Shown in pieces: positions 60,401 through 64,000 of a stretch of 64,000 bases of DNA. This DNA is from Leptidea sinapis (Eukaryota > Arthropoda > Insecta > Lepidoptera > Pieridae): positions 8,209,501 through 8,273,500 of the forward strand of contig NC_066294.1 of NCBI RefSeq assembly GCF_905404315.1. The letters run 5' to 3'. Positions within the stretch are counted from its first letter, which is position 1, and each line of letters opens with the position of its first letter. The notes under the pieces are model-generated. The model was not told the origin of the DNA. It saw only the letters and a list, made by a program, of their open reading frames with translations, and searched no databases. The translations under genes were made by a program, and so were the position numbers.

Positions 60401-63400
60401 CTTTAGTACATGTCGTTCATTCTGTGCACTATTTCACGTTTTGCTTTAGTACATCTCGTTCACTCTGTGCACTATTTCAGGTTTTGCTTTAGTACATCTC
60501 GTTCACTCTGTGCACTATTTCACGTTTTGCTTTAGTACATCTCGTTGACTCTGTGCACTATTTCACGTTTTGCTTTAGTACATCTCGTTCACTCTGTGCA
60601 CTATTTCAGGTTTTGCTTTAGAACAGCTCGTTCACTCTGTGCACTATTTCACGTTTTGCTTTAGTACATCTCGTTGACTCTGTGCACCAATTTACGTTTT
60701 GCTTTAGTACATCTCGTTCACTCTGTGCACTATTTCAGTTTTTGCTTTAGTACATCCCATTCACTCTGTGCACTTTTTCAGGTTTTGCTTTAGTACATCT
60801 CGTTCACTCTGTGCACTATTTCAGGTTTTGCTTTAGGATATCTGATTCACTCTGTGCACTATTTCAGTTTTTGCTTTAGTACATCCCATTCACTCTGAGC
60901 ACTTGTTCAGGTTTTGCTATAATACATCTCGTTCACTCTGTGCACTATTTCAGTTTTTGCTTTAGTACATCCCATTCACTCTGTGCACTTTTTCAGGTTT
61001 TGCTTTAGTACATCCCATTCACTCTATGCACTATTTCAGGTTTTGCTATAGTACATCTCATTCACTCTGTGCACTATTTCAGGTTTTGCTTTAGTACATC
61101 TCGTTCACTCTGTGCACTATTTCAGTTTTTGCTTTAGTACATGTCGTTCATTCTGTGCACTATTTCACGTTTTGCTTTAGTACATCTCGTTCACTCTGTG
61201 CACTATTTCAGGTTTTGCTTTAGTACATCTCGTTCACTCTGTGCACTATTTCACGTTTTGCTTTAGTACATCTCGTTGACTCTGTGCACTATTTCACGTT
61301 TTGCTTTAGTACATCTCGTTCACTCTGTGCACTATTTCAGGTTTTGCTTTAGAACAGCTCGTTCACTCTGTGCACTATTTCACGTTTTGCTTTAGTACAT
61401 CTCGTTGACTCTGTGCACTATTTCACGTTTTGCTTTAGTACATCTCGTTCACTCTGTGCACTATTTCAGGTTTTGCTTTAGGACATCTGGTTCACTCTGT
61501 GCTACTGATCGTTGTTCAAGTGAGCTACATTTACGATGACTCTATTAGCAACGACGACTGCGTTAACATACTTCAAGTTGTTTTCGACATTGTGCAACCT
61601 CTCTATTGCTTCCTCCAACTTTACTTCATCTTCAAGTACTCCAATGTTCTGATATTAAGATCGCAGGTAAGTTTATTATGTTTTGCAATGTCACTGTAGT
61701 AATTTATCATTTGAAGAGATTGAAATGAAATATTTTATCTGTCATCGTATTATGTGGAATACTTTTTAATCTCGCTAAGATTATGAGTCGTAAATGGCTG
61801 GATATAATTGTAATCTTTATCAATTTGTGATACTTTCATATCGTTGGTACTTTTCCTAATAACCTTATTAATATAACAATCTACTATATTGACATTATAG
61901 AATGCTCGACTGCAAGTTAATTTGGAAGACTGGAATTAATAATTACTTGAATCATTCATTGATATCCATGAAATTTAGTTGTAGCACCAATAAAAAGTTC
62001 AAACGGACAACGAATATTATTCGAAAAAGACATAAAATTGATATCGTATTTTTAAACAAATGTATATTTTTGCTATATAATTTTAGTCTCATAAATCAAA
62101 AAGTACTACAGTTAGTGGTAATACAATTTCTCAATAAAATAACATCAAGGTAGAAACGATGTTTTTTACCGTTTTACTAGTAAATAATATGACTGACTAT
62201 GAAATTACTAATATTATTAAATTTCACAGAGCTTAGCATATTTTGGATTCATGCATATGATTGGAAGCAGCTTATGTTTTTGGATTTTCAACATAGTGCG
62301 TGAAACCGTGTTGGCGATTACGATTTATGAAAATACTAAAAATGTTACTATCACTGAATTAGAATCACTTTCAGGTAAATATACATTAGAATTTAGATTA
62401 AATAAATAGTAAATAATTAATATATAAGGCGCAAATTCGGCCTCACGGTCTCTCTTCGGTGCTCCCCAGTACCAGCTTCTTCCATTTGACTGCATGCAAC
62501 GAAGAGTGGTTCGAATCATCAAGTCATCAAGTCAAGTTGATTCTTTAGCGTTTCGTAGAGATATGGGTTCTTTCTGCATCTTCTACCACTTTTGTCACGA
62601 GAAATGCTCATAGGAGCTGTTCGGGTTGATTCCAGCGCCCGAATTCCATTACTGGACATTACGTCCAAATGCAAAATGCATACCCGCATCACGTGTGTCA
62701 CGTCAGACATTCCACAACGGCGTGTTTTGCAAGAAATTTCTTGCCTCGCACAGCCACTTTCTGGAATCAATTACCAGCTGATTATGTCCCGAACGGATAC
62801 GACTCAGGGACCTTCAAGAAAAGAGCATACCTTAGAGGCCGGCAACGCATCTCTTGACACCTGTTGTTACGGATGTCCATGGGCGTTTATCTCACCACTA
62901 CCCATCCCGTGATCCTCCTCTTATATAAAAAAAATAAAAATCCGCAAATCCATAAAATCCACAACCCGAGAGTTGAACAAACATACTAAGATTTACGGAT
63001 CATGCGGCATGCGGATAGCTTAGATGGTAAGAGCGCTGGGACGTGATCAGAGAGGCGCGGGTTCGAATCCCGCATAATCTATTTTGATACAAATTAAATT
63101 TGTATACTTAATCCCTGAAGTGAGGGACATAACTTAAAAAAACATAGCAAAACTTTTTCAAAATGTCCATAAAACTTATTCTTTTCTAAAATTTTATGAA
63201 AGTAAGGAACGAGATGAGCAGGACGTTCAGCTGATACAGTAATTGATACGCCCTATCCATTACAATGCAGTGCCACTCAGGATATTAAAAAACTCTGAGA
63301 GGCACTACAATTGTGCTCGTCACCTTGAACATAAGATGTTAAGTCTCATTTACCTAGTAATTTAACTAGCTACGGCGCCCTTCAGAACGAAACACAGTAA

Positions 63401-63659
63401 TGTTTACACATTACTTCTTTACGGCAGAAATAGGCACCGTTGTGGTACGTATAGCCGGCTTCCTTTACAAAGGAGCATCCCATTGGTAATACCCACTTTT
63501 GAATATTTCTGATTTATATTCCAGGTGAATTTCGTTTTAATTTAAATACATCAAGTCTGCGAAATGACGACTGCCGGGGATCATTGATTATAATAACAAT
63601 AGTTGAAAATCTGTCCCCTTATCTGTATCCATTTGGAATCGAATTCAACATTTTAATAG
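35513..63659 (+). CDS. Otopetrin-like proton channel (5' and middle part; continues past the window)
   Basis: Eleven exons in one frame give about 490 residues. Otopetrins are proton-selective plasma-membrane channels with 12 transmembrane helices in two six-helix halves. Here the first ~190 residues are hydrophilic and low complexity (cytosolic N-terminus). Then come TM1 (LSLILSCIYAVLLVTLGC), TM2 (FAFCLVGIGFLYQIFLLYDI), the family block CFSSGRHSGSFYLKLGAAG followed by FALGHLVHS (TM3), TM4 with PLYCFLQLYFIFKYSNV, TM5 with FGFMHMIGSSLCFW, and TM6 with SPYLYPFGIEFNIL. These match the N-domain of insect Otop proteins as I know the family. The second half lies right of the window. Intron 3 is 16.4 kb, and a 43-bp minisatellite built from the exon-9 splice site lies in intron 8. 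The paralog (OtopLa, Lb or Lc type) is not resolved. Confidence 0.85.
35671..35970 (+). repeat. 300-bp GACGAG repeat, copy 7 (near complete)
   Basis: GGGACAAGACGAGCTGGACG to TGTGCAAAGGAGCCTCCC, with the inverted pair intact. It lies in otopetrin intron 1 opposite in orientation to copy 8 (36447-36596). Confidence 0.8.
36447..36596 (-). repeat. 300-bp GACGAG repeat, copy 8 (3' half, reverse)
   Basis: GGGAGGCTCCTTTGCACAGG through GGCGCCGTAGCTAGTGAAAT. It ends about 60 bp before otopetrin exon 2. Confidence 0.75.
36658..36834 (+). CDS. Otopetrin exon 2
   Basis: 59 codons, phase 0 to 0, acceptor TTTTCAG, donor GTGAGT. Ser/Arg/Pro-rich cytosolic segment (IPGRRRTMSQPGPISG; ARTARKRPPRN). Confidence 0.6.
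37002..37364. mobile_element. Non-autonomous hAT-like element with 8-bp target duplication
   Basis: Ends CAGTGGCGTAGCGTGCC and GGTACCTACGCCCCTG, a hAT-style CAG(T/G)GGCGTAG terminus. Flanks AACATATC and ACCATATC agree at 7 of 8 bases. The left 106 bp plus flank is tandemly repeated (36968 and 37074). No transposase. Confidence 0.7.
37989..38190. repeat. 202-bp MITE
   Basis: Ends TTATCCAAATGTTTTGAG and its complement CAAAACATTTGGATAA. Inverted similarity continues to AATTCCGCCAA / TTGGCGAAATT. A partial copy is at 50995-51070. Confidence 0.65.
39120..39500 (-). mobile_element. Non-LTR RT C-terminal fragment
   Basis: 121-residue frame with LRIFYCLYREECSKDLFKYI, PAADF and FYPHHIDLQVSELFSKHPAP, matching the YR.YHGECSEELF...PHHLD block of lepidopteran RT ORFs. 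Decayed at its end. Confidence 0.55.
39785..40035 (-). mobile_element. Non-LTR retrotransposon 3' end fragment
   Basis: Leftward it reads DEAKQVCKDRSKWKEVVS-like codons and MVWTC/ERMNEE, with a CATACATACATA tail at 39800, typical of lepidopteran RTE/CR1-like 3' ends. Confidence 0.5.
40742..40792 (-). repeat. 300-bp GACGAG repeat, copy 9 (5' fragment, reverse)
   Basis: TCCTGCTCGTCTCGTCCCTT then ATTTTCAT is the reversed family start. Confidence 0.6.
41685..41905 (-). mobile_element. Non-LTR retrotransposon 3' tail (reverse)
   Basis: Starts TTTCAAATTCAAATTC, then GAATGTCAAAAAA and GAGCTAATGAGAAGAAGTAG, the reverse of the 3010-3180 family. Confidence 0.55.
42194..42470 (+). mobile_element. Helitron-like element, 5' truncated
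   Basis: CAGTTTAGTCCAACTTGAGA to ACAACGACTGTCAGGTCAG and then CTAG. Same family as 51213-51577 (-). Confidence 0.55.
42485..42700 (+). mobile_element. Decayed non-LTR 3' end
   Basis: CTAAGATACATAATAGCTTT and GATCGGACAGCCTGGGACTA align with 16900-17310 but carry several deletions. Confidence 0.5.
43297..43559 (-). repeat. 300-bp GACGAG repeat, copy 10 (reverse, near complete)
   Basis: CAGTGGGAGGCTCCTTTGCA to CAGCTGAACGTCCTGCACG. A short internal deletion removes the GCGCCGTAGC-to-AACATC part. Confidence 0.75.
43570..43745 (+). mobile_element. Non-LTR retrotransposon 3' tail fragment
   Basis: AAAGAGTGGCCGATGAGTTT, then AATAAAGTTTATTTGACTTT. Immediately follows the repeat copy at 43297-43559. 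Confidence 0.45.
44290..44400 (-). mobile_element. RTE-type 3' fragment (reverse)
   Basis: CGTCCACTGCTGGACAAAGG, then AAGATCTCCACGTCGATCGG: the reverse of the C-terminal codons seen at 44990-45100. Confidence 0.55.
44880..45115 (+). mobile_element. RTE-type non-LTR ORF C-terminus and tail
   Basis: Encodes RRSVGRPNTIWTDDLVKIAG, then WATQDRSSWKSLGE and FVQQSTSSG before TGA and a TGATAATGATA tail. The GRP..W.DD(L/I) and AQDR..W motifs are typical of RTE-clade ORF ends. The sequence upstream (44540-44880) may be further 5' debris of it. Confidence 0.65.
45303..45533 (-). CDS. Unrecognised 76-aa ORF inside otopetrin intron 3
   Basis: Uninterrupted frame from ATG to TAA with unusually balanced base composition in an AT-rich intron. 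The peptide has a Gly/Trp-rich middle (GIAAWAGTYGGVRRLGGKGG) and ends LYSWMRESDPYKHGLWLELL. No signal peptide is obvious. I do not recognise it. It could be a captured fragment of a foreign or host gene, part of a mobile element, or a chance frame. Confidence 0.25.
   Translation of the reverse strand: MTSIYGYKVKIEFSLGKALKRHRVFTLSGIAAWAGTYGGVRRLGGKGGLWLVALKKLYSWMRESDPYKHGLWLELL
45727..46020 (+). repeat. 300-bp GACGAG repeat, copy 11 (near complete)
   Basis: GGGACGAGACGAGCAGGACG to TGTGCAAAGGTGCCTCCCGC. The loop region is shortened and the right hairpin arm reads CTAACTGGCAC. Confidence 0.8.
46332..46596. repeat. 265-bp foldback MITE with 90-bp arms
   Basis: The left arm (46332-46421) and right arm (46507-46596) are near-perfect inverted copies (CGTAATTGTAACGGTTTTAC-type core, TTACATTTTTATTTTAGTT at the inner end), with only a few differences. 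The 85-bp centre has its own stem AGGGGGACTG / CAGTCCCCCT. No ORF. Confidence 0.75.
47585..47855 (-). repeat. 300-bp GACGAG repeat, copy 12 (reverse)
   Basis: CCAGTGG, then GGCTAGATTATGAGTACCAC through GGGCTGGGCGTATTACC. The 5'-most ~40 bp is missing. Confidence 0.75.
48425..49755 (+). mobile_element. Helitron interrupted by a retrotransposon insertion
   Basis: The 5' end TCTATATATATATA (with an expanded TA run, 48427-48458) plus TCGCTAAAACTCGAGAACGG lies at 48425-48700. The matching 3' end, GTCTGCCGGGTCAG and CTAG, is at 49739-49755. Between them lies the RT fragment 48700-49390, so one element landed in the other. Confidence 0.6.
48700..49390 (+). mobile_element. Non-LTR retrotransposon RT C-terminus and 3' UTR
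   Basis: VLQKRAIRAIYNLDPKESLR, NILTVASQYILDNVMYVHRH, then (after a frameshift) KKGLCGKGYYNINDFLND and DTTDWEWSDRPQ, a stop, a 3' UTR with GATGAGTTTGTTGCGCCC, and a TTTGAATTTGAATTTGA tail. 5'-truncated insertion, typical of the class. Confidence 0.75.
49831..50092 (+). repeat. 300-bp GACGAG repeat, copy 13
   Basis: GATGGTAATTGATACGCCC to CCTCCCACTGGTAA. The GGGACGAGACGAGCAGG start block and the CATAATCTAGCC...AAAGG block are deleted. Confidence 0.75.
50093..50994. other. Intron 3 interior, no feature assigned
   Basis: An open frame at 50251-50529 (-) with an equally open opposite strand reads like an old repeat but has no motif I can name. Confidence 0.35.
51213..51577 (-). mobile_element. 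Helitron-like element (reverse), near complete
   Basis: The reversed 3' end CTAGCTACCCCGACAGACGT lies at 51213; the reversed 5' end ATATAAATATATATATTA lies near 51577. The interior shares AAACTAATGAACGGATTT (reversed) with 3305-3470. Confidence 0.6.
52624..52990. repeat. Two tRNA-derived SINE pieces, tail to head in opposite directions
   Basis: 52624-52740 is a reversed copy (TTTTTAAAGTGATAACCCTC, GCGGAACTCGAACCCGTGCG). 52750-52990 is a forward copy (ATCAACTGTAAAGTAGATCC, then a decayed tRNA-like part with CGGTTCACTCAGTG). Both have lost cloverleaf pairing. Confidence 0.55.
53248..53311 (+). CDS. Otopetrin exon 3
   Basis: 64 bp, phase 0 to 1, acceptor TTTCCAG, donor GTACGT. Reads MNDRLNTPISNNDLSLPP. 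Because it starts with ATG it could also be a first coding exon of a shorter isoform. It lies 16.4 kb from exon 2. Confidence 0.55.
53557..53613 (+). CDS. Otopetrin exon 4
   Basis: 57 bp, phase 1 to 1, acceptor TTTTTAG, donor GTAAGT. Reads ERRSPGPYIYRNGDVKSL. A Helitron starts 15 bp after it. Confidence 0.5.
53629..54108 (+). mobile_element. Non-autonomous Helitron, complete
   Basis: TCTATATATATAAAAATTAA at the start and CGTCTGTCGGGTCAG then CTAG at the end, inserted between A and T. It begins 15 bp after the donor of otopetrin exon 4. Confidence 0.7.
54302..54628. repeat. 327-bp PIF/Harbinger-like MITE
   Basis: Ends GGCTGGGTTGCACCA at the left and AACCCAGCC at the right, flanked by TTA on both sides (3-bp target duplication). 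No ORF. A partial copy is at 4512-4580. Confidence 0.65.
54854..55001 (+). CDS. Otopetrin exon 5
   Basis: Reads RLPLNDMRGGATPRKRSV and later HAPPPTSPEDNARLSK; exits in phase 2 at GTACGT. Two acceptors are possible. The one ending at 54853 (GTTAAAAG) keeps the phase-1 frame from exon 4. The one ending at 54863 (TTACAG) would need a phase-2 donor. I prefer 54854 because it keeps the frame open. The exit joins the TM1 exon in phase. Confidence 0.55.
55074..55624 (-). mobile_element. Non-LTR retrotransposon C-terminus and 3' UTR (reverse)
   Basis: 110-residue frame with HTLISKIVNNHVNNTELLD and SPIIRAGEQYNMLVRKHPNV, and a TTTATTTATTAGGCACTTC tail. Same family as 32900-33395 (+), with its 3' UTR conserved. 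Confidence 0.7.
55657..56240 (+). repeat. Cluster of tRNA-derived SINE copies before otopetrin exon 6
   Basis: A reversed tail (55657-55740) is followed by two head-to-tail forward copies, with tRNA-like parts near 55850-55922 (GAACGGATGGCTCAG ... GGGTTCGAGTCGC) and 56155-56226 (decayed, GGGTTTTTGGCCC). The second copy's T-rich 3' tail runs up to the splice acceptor of exon 6 at 56281. Confidence 0.65.
56282..56393 (+). CDS. Otopetrin exon 6 (TM1)
   Basis: 112 bp, phase 2 to 0, acceptor TTGTTTCAG, donor GTAAGT. Encodes the first membrane helix. The tail of a tRNA-derived SINE runs to within a few tens of bases of the acceptor. Confidence 0.8.
56646..56962 (+). mobile_element. Non-LTR retrotransposon RT C-terminal fragment
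   Basis: FNLIPAAEFHLRTTRHKLGY, SSTVRFSRSFLPRTTKLWNE, then a deletion before the FLKGRQRS-like end. Same family as 3549-3945, opposite strand. It lies in otopetrin intron 6. Confidence 0.65.
57029..57178 (+). CDS. Otopetrin exon 7 (TM2)
   Basis: 50 codons, phase 0 to 0, acceptor ATTTTCAG, donor GTAAGT. Encodes VFAFCLVGIGFLYQIFLLYD and then a charged cytosolic loop. Confidence 0.85.
57179..58735. other. Otopetrin intron 7
   Basis: Mostly unique AT-rich sequence. A Helitron-like start fragment (TATATATATAATCTGAATCT) is at about 57317. A tRNA B-box-like piece (CCTGAATCGAATCCAG) is at about 57530. No exon candidate found. Confidence 0.4.
58736..58892 (+). CDS. Otopetrin exon 8 (loop before TM3)
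   Basis: 157 bp, phase 0 to 1, acceptor CACCAG, donor GTAACA. Carries NHDYCFSSGRHSGSFYLKLG, a block highly typical of otopetrins. Confidence 0.85.
59602..59921 (+). repeat. Degenerate ~206-bp duplication upstream of the minisatellite
   Basis: Sequence from about 59602 (ATTTCACGGG) recurs from about 59808 (ATTTCACGGGGA). Both lead through similar AT-rich sequence into TTTGCTTTAGGACATC-like (59730s) and TTTTGCTTTAGTACATCC (59922 on) segments. The first copy therefore contains a diverged extra version of the exon start. It reads as an older, larger duplication of the intron end that came before the 43-bp expansion. Confidence 0.5.
59922..61469 (+). repeat. 43-bp minisatellite, 36 units, derived from the otopetrin exon 9 splice acceptor
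   Basis: Exactly 36 x 43 bp separate the first unit start (59922) from the true exon start (61470), so there are no net indels. A typical unit is GTTTTGCTTTAGTACATCTC, then GTTCACTCTGTGCACTATTT, then CAG. The first 33 bp equal the start of otopetrin exon 9 with a few substitutions. The last 10 bp equal the intron end with its CAG. Units fall into classes ending CAG|G, CAG|T and CAC|G, so some keep and some lose the acceptor AG. The array holds a duplicated 17-unit block. Confidence 0.95.
61470..61666 (+). CDS. Otopetrin exon 9 (TM3 and TM4), preceded by copies of its own 5' end
   Basis: 197 bp, phase 1 to 0, acceptor TATTTCAG, donor GTAAGT. The exon opens FALGHLVHSVLLIVVQ (TM3) and ends with the PLYCFLQLYFIFKYSNV block (TM4). 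The first ~33 bp and the preceding ~10 bp of intron are the same sequence that is repeated 36 times upstream. Only this copy continues into the full exon and keeps GGA (Gly) where most copies read GTA. Confidence 0.85.
62230..62374 (+). CDS. Otopetrin exon 10 (TM5)
   Basis: 145 bp, phase 0 to 1, acceptor TTTCACAG, donor GTAAAT. Encodes SLAYFGFMHMIGSSLCFWIF followed by an extracellular stretch with an NVT glycosylation sequon. Confidence 0.85.
62430..62930 (+). mobile_element. Non-LTR RT C-terminal fragment
   Basis: Frames include CHVRHSTTACFARNFLPRTA, FWNQLPADYVPNGYDSGTFK and KRAYLRGRQRIS. It is a relative of the 3549 family with the FLPRT..WN.LP core. It lies in otopetrin intron 10. Confidence 0.65.
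62940..63165 (+). repeat. tRNA-derived SINE copy (diverged)
   Basis: CACAACCCGAGAGTTGAACA, a tRNA-like part with GCGGATAGCTTAGATGG and B-box GGGTTCGAATCCC, and the tail CCTGAAGTGAGGGACATAAC. Confidence 0.6.
63192..63489 (+). repeat. 300-bp GACGAG repeat, copy 14 (near complete)
   Basis: TTTTATGAAAGTAAGGAACG to TTACAAAGGAGCATCCCATT. Ends about 35 bp before otopetrin exon 11. Confidence 0.75.
63525..63659 (+). CDS. Otopetrin exon 11 (TM6)
   Basis: 135 bp, phase 1 to 1, acceptor TATTCCAG, donor GTAAGT. Encodes SPYLYPFGIEFNILI, the conserved end of the N-domain. A copy of the 300-bp repeat ends about 35 bp before the acceptor. No further exon is visible up to 64000. Confidence 0.85.
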
Positions 63660-64000
63660 GTAAGTCATTCAAACATGCAAATTTTTATGATCCTGATCTT
63701 AAAACGAACAAAGCTGGGAGTTCATTAAATCTACTACCAAATCTAATTCCGTTGCCGAACCGAGGTATTTATATATTAGTCACAGTAAATACAATATAGG
63801 AGAAAACAGTTTTGAATTTAAGAATACACATACTTTAGTATACAAAATTCTGGAGATAAGTGAAGAGAAAATTTCGTAGAACTAGTGCAGCATTTGATGT
63901 AGGACAATCAAGTCCACACAAATGTGACTTAGGTACAAGTAGCAAAATTTTATTATGGGAAAAATCTATTCGAATTTGAGGTGTTCTAGGAAAACATGTC

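Noticed and set aside
59922..61469. CRISPR-like or protein-coding repeat array
   Set aside because: Units are contiguous with no spacers, the host is a eukaryote, and 43 bp does not preserve a frame. The match to exon 9's start explains the unit.

Overview
The window looks like nuclear DNA from a moth or butterfly. It is AT-rich, its genes are split into short exons with GT-AG introns, and it is crowded with non-LTR retrotransposon tails, tRNA-derived SINEs, Helitrons and small foldback elements of types common in Lepidoptera. No taxonomic search was run, so the lepidopteran call is inference from repeat style plus an insect-type otopetrin gene.

Three host genes can be read on the + strand. 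Gene A (2846-8847, 5' end outside the window or not found) and gene B (17795-33882) are tandem paralogs of a protein family I do not recognise. Their last five exons match one to one in order, near-equal length and intron phase (2,0,0,0,2), and the peptides are similar. Gene B has an intact mariner element (23083-24377) inside coding exon 3. Removing the element and one TA copy restores an open frame that joins the next exon in phase. With the element in place the frame stops 16 codons after the junction.

The third gene (35513 to beyond 63659) encodes an otopetrin-type proton channel. Eleven exons cover a disordered N-terminus and the first six membrane segments; the rest lies past the right edge. 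Intron 3 of 16.4 kb holds hAT, SINE, Helitron and RT debris. Just before the exon at 61470 sits a minisatellite of exactly 36 units of 43 bp (59922-61469). Its unit is a copy of that exon's own 3' splice site plus its first ~30 coding bases, so the intron carries dozens of decoy exon starts. A 17-unit (731 bp) block inside it is itself duplicated. This is the most unusual structure in the window.

Between genes A and B (8.9-17.8 kb) there is an orphan first-exon-like piece of an SLC22-type transporter (13297-13461), and otherwise repeats. The 33.9-35.5 kb interval separates gene B from the otopetrin gene and shows no recognisable gene. Most other open frames are retrotransposon remnants or chance frames. 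There are no convincing functional tRNA or rRNA genes and no CRISPR arrays.
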